From positions 1,550,001 to 1,614,000 of the forward strand of contig NZ_CP152413.1 of NCBI RefSeq assembly GCF_038967635.1: DNA of 64,000 bases, given 5' to 3'. Numbering within the stretch: the stretch's first letter is position 1; each line of letters begins with the position of its first letter. This DNA is from Bradyrhizobium sp. B124 (GTDB lineage: Bacteria; Pseudomonadota; Alphaproteobacteria; Rhizobiales; Xanthobacteraceae). The notes under the pieces were generated by a model. It did not search any database, had not been told where the DNA came from, and saw only the letters and a list, made by a program, of their open reading frames with translations. The translations under genes and the position numbers were made by a program. This document shows, piece by piece, positions 34,151-44,470 of this stretch.

Positions 34151-35002
34151 ATGCTCGACCCGGTCCAGCTCGAAACCTTCCTGACCGTGGTGCAGACCCA
34201 GAACTTCACCGAGGCCGGCCGCCGCCTCGGCCTGAAGCAGTCGACCGTGAGCCAGCACATCCGCAAGCTCGAGGCCGCGGCCGGCCGTCGCCTGTTCGTG
34301 CGCGACACCCATTCGGTCGTGCTCACTGCCGACGGCGAGGCGATGACGGGCTTTGCGCGCCCGATCCTGGAGGCCAATGCCCGCGCCCGCGATTACTTCG
34401 CGGGGTCGCAGGTCCGCGGCAAGGTCCGGTTCGGTGCCGCGGAGGATTTTGCCAGCTCCCGCCTGCCCGATCTGCTGCGCGACTTCGTCCGCCGCCATCC
34501 GCAGGTCGATCTCGAGCTGACGATCGGCCTCAGCGCCGTGCTGTACCAGCAACTCGACGCCGGCGAGCTCGATCTCGTGCTGGGCAAGCGCCGGCCCGGC
34601 GACGCGGCGGGGCAATTGGTGTGGCAGGACCGCCTGGTATGGACCGCCGCGCCGGGCATGCGGCCCGATCCCGGCGAGCCGCTGCCCCTGATCCTCTACG
34701 CGCCGCCGAGCGTCAGCCGCAGCGTGGTGCTGGAGGCGATGGAACGGTTCGGACGGCCCTGGCACATCGTCTGCTCCAGCGGCAGCTTGAGCGGCCTGCG
34801 CGCCGCGGCGCTCGCCGGTCTCGGCATCACCCCGCAGGCGCAGGGCCTGATCCCGGACGGCCTGGAAGCGATGCCGGCGTCAGGCCTGCCGCCGCTCGGC
34901 GACGTCGAGTTCGTGGTCCGCACCGCCCGCCGGACCAAACGCGGCCCGGCGGTCGAACTGGCGCAGGCGATCACGGAACGCGGCGGTCGGCTGCGGCCGT
35001 AG
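34151..35002 (+). CDS. LysR-family transcriptional regulator
   Basis: A 283-residue regulator. The N-terminal winged helix reads LDPVQLETFLTVVQTQNFTEAGRRLGLKQSTVSQHIRKLE, in residues 2-41, and the effector domain starts near residue 90 (GKVRFGAAEDFASS). LysR proteins with this effector domain are typically activators of the divergent gene, here the SBF-like transporter. ATG at 34151 gives a standard N terminus; an upstream in-frame ATG at 34112 would overlap the operator. Confidence 0.92.
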   Translation: MLDPVQLETFLTVVQTQNFTEAGRRLGLKQSTVSQHIRKLEAAAGRRLFVRDTHSVVLTADGEAMTGFARPILEANARARDYFAGSQVRGKVRFGAAEDFASSRLPDLLRDFVRRHPQVDLELTIGLSAVLYQQLDAGELDLVLGKRRPGDAAGQLVWQDRLVWTAAPGMRPDPGEPLPLILYAPPSVSRSVVLEAMERFGRPWHIVCSSGSLSGLRAAALAGLGITPQAQGLIPDGLEAMPASGLPPLGDVEFVVRTARRTKRGPAVELAQAITERGGRLRP

Positions 35003-35054
35003 AAGTTTGGCTAGAACGGTCTGACGCCGCGGCCCTTCGGCTCAAGCGCTGCGG

Positions 35055-35103
35055 TCTCTGGAATACTGGATCACCCGCATGCGCATGCGCGGATGATGAC
35101 ACT
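35055..35103. repeat. Partial dispersed repeat (TACTGGATCACCCGC unit)
   Basis: AATACTGGATCACCCGCATGCGCATGCGCGGATGATGACACT matches, in shortened form, the end of the element at 35289-35391. It begins the repeat cluster after the LysR gene. Confidence 0.65.
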
Positions 35104-35144
35104 GAACGAGCTATTTGACAGGTTGAACGAGGGCCATCCTCATC

Positions 35145-35269
35145 GTCGTCCTGGCGAAAGCCAGGACCCATTACCCCAAATGAGAATTGTTGCGCGATGC
35201 TGGGGGCGCGATCCCGTCCATCATCAAATACGGTGGTTATGGGTCCTGGCTTTCGCCAGGACGACGATG
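35145..35269. repeat. Inverted repeat GTCGTCCTGGCGAAAGCCAGGACCCA
   Basis: Perfect outer arms GTCGTCCTGGCGAAAGCCAG and complement, each followed by GACCCAT(T/A)A-type inner arms, make a 125-base element. It is the same family as 4274-4356 and 23401-23536. Confidence 0.82.
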
Positions 35270-35288
35270 GTGTGCGAGGCCCCCGCAC

Positions 35289-35391
35289 CGTCATCGCCCG
35301 GCTGGAACCGGGCGATCCAGTACGCCGCAGCCTCTCGGCTCAAGCACAGACAATACTGGATCACCCGCCTACGCCTACGCGGGTGATGACA
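35289..35391. repeat. Dispersed repeat CGTCATCGCCCGGCTGGAACCGGGCGATCC
   Basis: A 103-base element bounded by CGTCATC and GATGACA, containing two hairpins. It is related to 32911-33014. The 166 bases after it, up to the aldoxime dehydratase stop, contain nothing I can identify. Confidence 0.75.
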
Positions 35392-35557
35392 CTGAGCAAG
35401 CTGAGGGCGCCGGCACGATTTCGGAATAATAGAAAGCTACCGCTGAGTTGCCCGACGAGTCAAGTTGCCGCGTCCGCCGGCCGCCGCCGGCTACTTTGCA
35501 TGGGGTTGTTTTCGATATTTTTGGCAGTGCGCCCCTGCTCGGACCAGGCGCCCCGCG

Positions 35558-36610
35558 TCAGGAGGATAGCGCGGCCTCCACCTGCACCGCGCCCAGCATG
35601 CCAGTCCGTTCGTGACAGCCGAGGTACTCGAAGAACTGCTCGTCGGCCGCGGCAACCGTGACCTCGTGATACAGCCTGAGCTTCGCGGCCGGTCCCAAGG
35701 TCGACAGATACTTCATCGCCGCGCCGAAGATCCGGACATGGGTCGGATGCGATTCCGCCCAGCGCTCCAGCGCCGCGAGGCTCTTCCACCAGCTCTGGCC
35801 GTAGGACTTTTCCGTCAGTCGTCCATCCACGTCGACGACGCGCATGTAGCGGTTGGCGTAGCAGCCGATCGGCACGCCATCGTCGCGCAGGAAATCCATG
35901 CCCTCGCGCAGCACCGGCTCGACATCGTCGAGATACATCTTGCGCTCCGACGCCTCGGTGTCGCTCCAGTCCTGGCCGGAGCGGATCAGGCAGAGATTGT
36001 CATGCGCGACCACGCGGATTCGCGCGCCGTCGCGGATCACGCGCGGCTCGCCGCCGGGCGTCATCGCGTCGGTCTGCGACAGCGGGATGCGGTCGCGCAT
36101 GCCGCCCCAATAGGCGTGCTCCTGCACCTCCCCGCTCATGCCGTCGGCAAGGACCGCGACGCCCTCGGGGCGGCCGAGCGACGAGAACAACGTCTCGTAA
36201 CGCTCGACATGCGGCCGTAGCACTTCGATGAAGCGGCCGACGCCATTTGCTGCGCCACTGCCGGTCCAGGCCTCGCGCGCGCCGGCGAACCAGGCATCGA
36301 AACGCCCGGCGTCGTCCCAATAGGCGACCGAGACGACGTTGGTGAAGCCGGCTTGGTCGACATATTGCGCGCGATCCCAATGCGTCGGGCCGTTGTCGCC
36401 AGCAAAGCGTTTTGCGATCGATGCCAGCGCCTCGGCCACTGCTGCGTTCGGCTCGTCGCGATATTGTACGCCGAAATAGGCCATGATGACGCTTGCGACC
36501 GCGGGCTTGTGGCGCGCGACGAACGACGGATAAGGCGGCGCGTAATCGTCGGGCACACGACGATGGCGGGAGCGCGCTGTTTGCAGATGAGAGGGAATGG
36601 CGGATTCCAT
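35558..36610 (-). CDS. oxd: Aldoxime dehydratase (heme)
   Basis: A 350-residue heme lyase that removes water from aldoximes (such as phenylacetaldoxime) to give nitriles. The start MESAIPSHLQ and RRVPDDYAPPYPSFVAR are typical of Oxd proteins. Residues that match known functional ones by alignment from memory are H291 in SHPTHVRIF (proximal heme ligand), S211 in IRSGQDW and H315 in LRLYHEV (distal pocket), and the conserved MRDRIPLSQTD Arg. It follows the nitrilase by 35 bases on the same strand, so the nitrile is handed to the nitrilase. The divergent AraC gene is the probable regulator. Confidence 0.93.
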   Translation of the reverse strand: MESAIPSHLQTARSRHRRVPDDYAPPYPSFVARHKPAVASVIMAYFGVQYRDEPNAAVAEALASIAKRFAGDNGPTHWDRAQYVDQAGFTNVVSVAYWDDAGRFDAWFAGAREAWTGSGAANGVGRFIEVLRPHVERYETLFSSLGRPEGVAVLADGMSGEVQEHAYWGGMRDRIPLSQTDAMTPGGEPRVIRDGARIRVVAHDNLCLIRSGQDWSDTEASERKMYLDDVEPVLREGMDFLRDDGVPIGCYANRYMRVVDVDGRLTEKSYGQSWWKSLAALERWAESHPTHVRIFGAAMKYLSTLGPAAKLRLYHEVTVAAADEQFFEYLGCHERTGMLGAVQVEAALSS

Positions 36611-36645
36611 GGCAGTCGCCTCCGGTTGGATGTTGCCCTGATGCT

Positions 36646-37656
36646 TCAGCTCGCGGCCGCGTCGACCTCCTCAAGACTGTCGAGCGGCAGCGCGAAATGC
36701 TCGACGCGCTTCGATGGCTTCTTGTTCAACAGCAGACGCGTGACGTCGGGCCGCGAGTAATGCCCGGCCGGATCGGCGGCGTTCTTGGCAATCCCGATCG
36801 CGCCGAGATCGATATCGGCGAGCAGCAGGCCCTCCTGGTCGGGCGGCAGCTTCTCGGCGATCGAACTGCCGTCCGGCCCGTAGATCGCGGCGTGCCCGCC
36901 GCCGACATGCAGCAGCGCGTGCTTGTCGTCGCGGTCGCACATCTCATCGATCATCGCTTGCGAGACGGTGGCACAGGGCGCCAGCACGAAGCACGAGCCC
37001 TCGACCGCATAGACCCGCGAGGCCGCGTTGTTGACCTCCCAGCCGAGCGCCGGCGCGAACGGATCGTACAGCGAGAAGCTCGGCCAGGCCGCGACATGCA
37101 CCTGCTCGTTCTGGGCGTACATCGCGTATTTCGACAGCGGCTGCAGATGCTCCCAGCAGCACAGCGCGCCGAGGCGGCCGATGCCGGGGCGGTCATGCAC
37201 CGCAAGGTCGCTGCCGTCGCCCTCGCCATAGACGGTGCGCTCGGCATGGGTCGGCCGCAGCTTGCGCCGCTTGGCAATGGTCTCGCCGTCGGGCCCGATC
37301 AGCCATTGCGCCAGATAGAGGCTGCCGCCGTCGCGCTCGGACAGGCCGAGCACCGCGGTCAAGCCGGCCTTCTTCACCGCCAGCCGCAGCTTCTCGGCCT
37401 GCGGACTGTCATAGCTCAGCGAGTTATCGAAATAGCGCTGCACAAAACCGCGCCCGATCGCCCAGGCCGGCGAGTCCAGCCAGATGTACCAAGGATAGCC
37501 GGGAATGAAGGCCTCGGGGAACGCGATCAGTTTTGCACCCTTCGCGGCGGCCTCCTCGATCAAGGCAATGCTCTTGGCGATGGAGGCGTCGAGGTCGAGC
37601 CAGGCAGGGGCCGCCTGCACCACCGCAACGCGATATTTCGGATGTTCGATGCCCAT
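36646..37656 (-). CDS. Nitrilase
   Basis: A 336-residue carbon-nitrogen hydrolase that turns nitriles into carboxylic acids and ammonia. The catalytic triad is E48 (IAFPEAFIPGYP), K132 (RRKLRPTHAER) and C167 (GALCCWEH). The second Glu and the YGEGDG loop typical of true nitrilases are present. The downstream partner is an aldoxime dehydratase, which places the enzyme in the aldoxime-nitrile-acid pathway. GAGGAGGAC precedes the ATG. It is the first gene of the operon. Preference for aromatic or arylaliphatic nitriles is plausible but not shown. Confidence 0.94.
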   Translation of the reverse strand: MGIEHPKYRVAVVQAAPAWLDLDASIAKSIALIEEAAAKGAKLIAFPEAFIPGYPWYIWLDSPAWAIGRGFVQRYFDNSLSYDSPQAEKLRLAVKKAGLTAVLGLSERDGGSLYLAQWLIGPDGETIAKRRKLRPTHAERTVYGEGDGSDLAVHDRPGIGRLGALCCWEHLQPLSKYAMYAQNEQVHVAAWPSFSLYDPFAPALGWEVNNAASRVYAVEGSCFVLAPCATVSQAMIDEMCDRDDKHALLHVGGGHAAIYGPDGSSIAEKLPPDQEGLLLADIDLGAIGIAKNAADPAGHYSRPDVTRLLLNKKPSKRVEHFALPLDSLEEVDAAAS

Positions 37657-37672
37657 GATGTCCTCCTCGTGG

Positions 37673-37689
37673 CCGGCCGTTCCGGCCGG
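37673..37689 (-). promoter_or_regulatory. CCGGCC dyad at the nitrilase ribosome site
   Basis: CCGGCC and GGCCGG are separated by 5 bases just upstream of the nitrilase ribosome-binding site. It could be an operator half or a leader hairpin that affects translation. Confidence 0.3.
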
Positions 37690-37864
37690 TTCGTACTTGA
37701 TCGGCCGCAGCCGCTTCTGACATCATGCTGCCCCGGGACCGGGAGCGCCGTTCGACCAGGACGGAAGGAAAATTCGACTGCGGAGGAGATTTCCCCGGCC
37801 GTCCCCGGTACGAAGCTTGCTTTGTCTGCGTGGCCAGCGTTTGCACTCGTGAAGGGAGGAAATC

Positions 37865-38821
37865 ATGCCGGCCCTGTTCACCACGGAAGTCGCGCCCACG
37901 CATCGGCGCCTGGCACTGTGGCGCGACATCGTCTGCGACGTGTTCGTGCAGCTCGACTGCAAGTCCGATCTCGGCACCGCCTTCCACGGCGCCATCACCA
38001 GCGCGCAACTCGGCGCGGTGAAATGCTCCGTCGTCTCGTCGGGCCGGCAGCGCGTGCTGCGCACGCCGTCGCGGATCGCACGCACCAGCGAGGATTTTGT
38101 TCTGTTCGCGCTCGGCCAAAGTGGCGCGGGCGCCGTGCTGCAGGACGGCCGCGAGACCGTGATCCAGCCGGGCGAGTTTGCGTTCTATGACACCACCCGC
38201 CCGTATGAGCTGCGCTTCAACGACGACTTCACGCAGACCATCTTCCAGGTGCCGCGCGCGATGCTGCACCGGCGCTTTGCAGGCACCCAGGGCCTGACGG
38301 CGACCACGTTCACATCGGATCGCCCGCTGCAGCGGCTCGCCTGGCAGTTCATCAGCGGGCTCTCCGAGATCGCCGACAAGCTCGATCCTGACAATGCGAT
38401 CCGCCTCGCCGATCAGGCGGCCGACCTGCTCGCGATGGCGATCAGCGAGCGGCTCGGCGGCGTGGCGCTACAGGCCTCGACGCACCGCTCCGCGCTGCTC
38501 TATCGGCTGAAGGCGCATGTGCTCGCGCATCTGCCGAACCCCGAGCTCAGTCTCAGCGAAACCGCCGCGGCGCTCGGCATCTCGCCGCGCTACGTCAACA
38601 GCTTGCTGGCCGACGAAGACACCTCGTTCCAGCGCTTCGTGCTGGCGCAGCGGCTGGAGCGCTGCAAGCGTGACCTGGCCTCGCCGGCGCACGCGCATCG
38701 CCATATCGGCGAAATCGCGTTCGCCTGGGGCTTTAACGATCTCTCGCATTTCGGCCGCGTATTCCGCGACCATTACGGCCTGTCGCCGCGTGATTGGCGG
38801 CACAGCCGGGTGCCGAACTGA
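37865..38821 (+). CDS. AraC-family regulator of the oxd-nitrilase operon
   Basis: A 318-residue regulator. The first part (about 1-190) is an AraC-binding-like sensor domain (MPALFTTEVAPTHRRLALWRDIV at the start; PGEFAFYDTTRPYELRF). The C-terminal double helix-turn-helix includes LSLSETAAALGISPRYVNSLL and HIGEIAFAWGFNDLSHFGRVFRDHYGLSPRDWR, quoted by parts at about 225-312. It is divergent from the nitrilase with 208 bases between. AraC proteins of this type activate nitrilase or aldoxime genes in Rhodococcus and Pseudomonas, so the aldoxime or nitrile is the likely inducer. GGGAGG precedes the ATG. Confidence 0.9.
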   Translation: MPALFTTEVAPTHRRLALWRDIVCDVFVQLDCKSDLGTAFHGAITSAQLGAVKCSVVSSGRQRVLRTPSRIARTSEDFVLFALGQSGAGAVLQDGRETVIQPGEFAFYDTTRPYELRFNDDFTQTIFQVPRAMLHRRFAGTQGLTATTFTSDRPLQRLAWQFISGLSEIADKLDPDNAIRLADQAADLLAMAISERLGGVALQASTHRSALLYRLKAHVLAHLPNPELSLSETAAALGISPRYVNSLLADEDTSFQRFVLAQRLERCKRDLASPAHAHRHIGEIAFAWGFNDLSHFGRVFRDHYGLSPRDWRHSRVPN

Positions 38822-38973
38822 CTTTCTCGGGTCGTTTGCGGCGCAAAATAGCCGGGAATCCTGACCTTCACAGATGCAAACAATTTACACTAACTACAAC
38901 GGGTTCCGTTCGTACCCTTCTTTTCGCGCGTCCGGACCGGTACAGTCCTGCCATTGATTTAGGAGGATTTCCG

Positions 38974-39327
38974 ATGCAGGACCGGCGCCAGAGCCCACGT
39001 GACAAGGTGTTTTACGGTGCGGTTGCGGAGATCAATGAGCGTGGCTCGACGATGGATTGCGTCGTCCGCAACATCAGCGAAGGCGGTGCCTGCGTCGAGT
39101 TTGGCGACGCCGCACACTTGCCCGAAGAGATGAATCTCAGCATCGCGCGCAAGGGCCGCTCGTTCCTGGCGCGCATGATCTGGCGCCAAGCCAACAAGGT
39201 CGGCCTCGCGTTCCGGATCATGACCTCGGACACCCCGGTCAGCGATCTCGACGAGCGGGTCCGCCGCAGCGAGATCAAGAAACGGCAGTTGCAGCGGCGG
39301 ATCAAGGAACTGCTCGGCCAGGGCTGA
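38974..39327 (+). CDS. PilZ-domain protein
   Basis: A 117-residue single PilZ domain. The cyclic di-GMP motif is only partly kept: QDRRQSPRDKVFYGAV (RxxxR form, R4-R5 and R9 region) and the DCVVRNISEGGACVEF stretch (D/NxSxxG). A helical basic tail (RRSEIKKRQLQRRIKEL) follows. AGGAGG precedes the ATG at 38974. Binding of cyclic di-GMP is likely. It is not in an operon with a partner; pleD is 19 kb away. Confidence 0.85.
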   Translation: MQDRRQSPRDKVFYGAVAEINERGSTMDCVVRNISEGGACVEFGDAAHLPEEMNLSIARKGRSFLARMIWRQANKVGLAFRIMTSDTPVSDLDERVRRSEIKKRQLQRRIKELLGQG

Positions 39328-39457
39328 GCGCTCTCCCGCGGCTCCCCGGCCGCGTTTCGATTGCGGCCGGCATCTGTCATTTCGGGGGTTGCAAAGGCCA
39401 GGTTAATCCAGCATCCGGTAGGCCCGCCAATGCTGGAACCGAGAGCCATTTCACGAC

Positions 39458-40879
39458 ATGTCGTCCGCGATCATCGAGCATCCCGACGGGCTGCCGCAAC
39501 CGCAGCGCAATTGGGCCATTCTCACGATCGCGCTCGGCCTCGTGATGGCCGTCGTCGACAGCTCGATCGCCAACGTTGCACTGCCGACCATCGCGAGGGA
39601 TCTTAACGCCAGCCCCGCATTCTCGATCTGGATCGTCAACGGCTATCAGCTGGCAATCACGATCTCGCTGCTGCCGCTGGCCTCGCTCGGCGAGATCATC
39701 GGCTATCGCCGCGTCTATCTGGCGGGGCTATTGCTGTTCACGCTGGCGTCGCTGTTCTGCGCGCTGGCGCACACGCTGCCGCTGCTGACGATCGCCCGCA
39801 TCCTGCAGGGGTTCGGCGCCGCCGGAATCCTCAGCGTCAACACGGCGCTGGTCCGCTTCATCTATCCGCATTCGCAACTCGGCCGCGGCATCGGCGTCAA
39901 CGCGCTGGTCGTCGCGATCTCGGCCGCGGTCGGCCCGACCATCGCCTCGTTCATCCTGGCGGTCGGGACCTGGCCGTATCTGTTCGCCATCAACGTCCCG
40001 CTCGGCATCGTCACGCTGGCGGTGGGCTGGCGCTTCCTGCCGCACACCAGGCCCGCGGTTCACGCCTTCGACTGGCAGAGCGCCGCGATGAGCGCGATCG
40101 CGTTCGGGTTCGGCATCAGCGCGATCGACAGCGCCGGCCATGGCGAGGCGCTGTATCTCTGCGCGTTGGAGTTCGCGATTGCCGCGGTCGCTTCCCATCT
40201 ACTGTACCGGCGGCAACAGCATTTGCCCTCGCCGCTGCTGCCCGTCGACCTCTTGCGGATTCCGATCTTCGCGCTGTCGATCGGCACCTCGATCGCCTCG
40301 TTCTGCGGCCAGATGCTGGCCTTCGTCGCGATGCCGTTCTATCTCGAGAACCACTTCGGATATTCGGCGGTGCAGATCGGCCTGCTGATCACGCCGTGGC
40401 CGATCACGGTCGCGTTCGCCGCGCCGATCGCCGGCTGGCTGGTCGAGCGCTACCCGGCCGGCCTGCTCGGCGGCATTGGCCTGCTGCTGTTCGCACTGGG
40501 ATTGGGCACGCTGGCGTTCATGCCGGCCAATGCGACACCGATCGACGTGATCTGGCGCATGGCGCTCGCCGGCGCCGGCTTCGGCCTGTTCCAGACCCCG
40601 AACAACCGCACCATGATCGCCGCCGCGCCGCGCGAGCGCTCGGGCGGCGCCAGCGGCATGCTCGGGACCGCGCGCCTGCTAGGACAGACCATCGGTGCCG
40701 CCTTGGTGGCGATGCTGCTGGCGCGCTATCCGGCCGACGGCACCAGGATCTCGCTGATGGTCGGCGTCGGCTTTGCCGTCGTGGGCGCTGTGCTGAGCAC
40801 GCTGCGGCTGTCCTCAGTCGGCAGCCGCGGCGCCGATCAGGTACGGGTCCATGAGGGCCAGCGGCTCAAGGGCGAATGA
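39458..40879 (+). CDS. MFS transporter, DHA2 (EmrB/QacA) type
   Basis: A 473-residue, 14-helix drug:proton antiporter. The motif GLVMAVVDSSIANVALPTIARDL in helix 1 and LGEIIGYRRVYLAG after helix 2 are family marks, as is motif C-like ILQGFGAAGILSVNTALV. No EmrA-like membrane fusion partner or regulator is adjacent. It follows the PilZ gene by 130 bases. Substrates are unknown; efflux of hydrophobic toxins is likely. Confidence 0.9.
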   Translation: MSSAIIEHPDGLPQPQRNWAILTIALGLVMAVVDSSIANVALPTIARDLNASPAFSIWIVNGYQLAITISLLPLASLGEIIGYRRVYLAGLLLFTLASLFCALAHTLPLLTIARILQGFGAAGILSVNTALVRFIYPHSQLGRGIGVNALVVAISAAVGPTIASFILAVGTWPYLFAINVPLGIVTLAVGWRFLPHTRPAVHAFDWQSAAMSAIAFGFGISAIDSAGHGEALYLCALEFAIAAVASHLLYRRQQHLPSPLLPVDLLRIPIFALSIGTSIASFCGQMLAFVAMPFYLENHFGYSAVQIGLLITPWPITVAFAAPIAGWLVERYPAGLLGGIGLLLFALGLGTLAFMPANATPIDVIWRMALAGAGFGLFQTPNNRTMIAAAPRERSGGASGMLGTARLLGQTIGAALVAMLLARYPADGTRISLMVGVGFAVVGAVLSTLRLSSVGSRGADQVRVHEGQRLKGE

Positions 40880-40917
40880 CGTTTCGCGCACGCGATGCGC
40901 GACTCCATCGGCGCAAA

Positions 40918-40951
40918 CAAAAAGACCGGCTTGTTCAGCCGGCCTTTTCAT
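40918..40951. terminator. Bidirectional terminator between MFS gene and clpA
   Basis: AAAAAGACCGGC-TTGTTCA-GCCGGCCTTTTC makes a stem with A tract on one side and T tract on the other, between the two convergent genes. It can terminate both. Confidence 0.8.
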
Positions 40952-40972
40952 TCTGATTATTCGCTTCGCGCC

Positions 40973-43378
<2,406 letters not shown>

Positions 43379-43638
43379 TCGCGTCCTCTATGGCCCCCGG
43401 CCATCATGATCGCCATTACCGGGTCAGGCAATAACAACCTTCGTGATCGCCATTGATATAGTTACGACGGATCGTGGCGAAAGACCGGTCCCGCGATGAT
43501 GGTTTTCTTCTAAAATTCGGGCGCCGGGACGTGATCCGGCCGCGACCCGTGATCATACGGGAACGCCGTTCGCCGCCGTCAAAATGCGCGATGCAAGACC
43601 CGTTCCGCTTCCCGCGGCAGGTCAATCGTTCCCGCGAA
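43379..43638. other. 260-base gap between clpS and clpA
   Basis: No coding region is supported here; a 69-codon frame on the minus strand is Arg/Ser-rich and looks non-coding. An 11-base direct repeat TGATCGCCATT occurs at 43407 and 43444, close to the clpA start, and might belong to the clpA promoter. No terminator hairpin is clear. Confidence 0.4.
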
Positions 43639-43971
43639 CTATTTCTTTTCCATCACACATTGCAGTGGATGCTGATGCTTGCGCGCAAAGTCCATGACTT
43701 GCGTCACCTTGGTCTCGGCGATCTCATAGGTAAACACGCCGCACTCACCGATCCCGTGATGGTGAACGTGCAGCATGATCTTGGTCGCCGCCTCGGCGTC
43801 CTTGTTGAAGAATCGTTCCAGCACGTGAACCACGAACTCCATCGGCGTGTAGTCGTCGTTCAGGATCAGGACGCGATACAGGTTCGGGCGCTTGGTCTTC
43901 GGCTTGACCTTGGTGATGACCGAGGTCGACGGGCCGCTGCCCGCTCCATTGCGGTTGTCGTCATTGCTCAT
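43639..43971 (-). CDS. clpS: ClpA adaptor ClpS
   Basis: A 110-residue adaptor that binds N-degrons and delivers them to ClpA. Motifs are [16 protein letters not shown] (NDDYT pocket), [20 protein letters not shown] and the final [10 protein letters not shown]. The ATG at 43971 ([11 protein letters not shown]) has GGAG upstream; a longer in-frame start at 44052 adds 27 residues without support. It precedes clpA, the normal gene order. Confidence 0.95.
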   Translation of the reverse strand: MSNDDNRNGAGSGPSTSVITKVKPKTKRPNLYRVLILNDDYTPMEFVVHVLERFFNKDAEAATKIMLHVHHHGIGECGVFTYEIAETKVTQVMDFARKHQHPLQCVMEKK

Positions 43972-44052
43972 TTTCGGCTCCGGTGCGGCGGACACCGCGG
44001 GCTTGGCCGAAACCGGCTCGGAGATCGGGACTGTCAACGTGTATCGCAGCAT

Positions 44053-44300
44053 GGCTCAGGCGTTCGAATTCCCCAGGGGAAACCGGTTGGCGATTGGAAG
44101 GTGGTCGCGATTGCCGCAAGACTGATCGCGGAACCCCCAGCAATGCTTTCCAGATTGCCGCTCCCGGTCCGATCCGGCGGCCGGATCGACCTCCCGAATA
44201 TGGGCCTCACGACGCCCTGCCGCAAGCGCAGACCCGCCGCAGCCCACCGGTCCGATTCCCGGCGCGGCAACCCTCGGAAGGTTAATCATTTCTGCCTGAT
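44053..44300. other. Non-coding gap before the TadG-like gene
   Basis: No gene is supported. The stretch is GC-rich with several short inverted repeats, such as CGGCGGCCGGATCG, and likely carries the clpS promoter on the minus strand. Nothing tRNA-like was found. Confidence 0.4.
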
Positions 44301-44329
44301 TTGACAAAGGAGTCGGGCATCCAATTTAG
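44301..44329 (+). promoter_or_regulatory. Promoter of the TadG-like gene
   Basis: A perfect -35 TTGACA and ATTTAG are separated by 17 bases, about 140 bases before the start codon. The leader would be about 135 bases. Confidence 0.5.
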
Positions 44330-44470
44330 CCGGCATTGACGATAGCGCGCGCTTTCGCCCTGCTTTTGACCGTCTGGGGGGCCCGCCCGCCGGGTTTCAG
44401 TTTCCCGATTCACCATCTGTTTAGCCGCGCACGTCGAGATGGCCGCGCAATCCATTTTGACGAGAGCGCC

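Noticed and set aside
43416..43625. 69-codon minus-strand frame between clpS and clpA
   Set aside because: Very Arg/Ser-rich, no good ribosome site, and it overlaps the likely clpA promoter.
44053..44335. A possible tRNA or small RNA in the gap before the TadG-like gene
   Set aside because: A GTCCGATTCCCGG stretch recalls a T-loop, but no cloverleaf could be folded around it.
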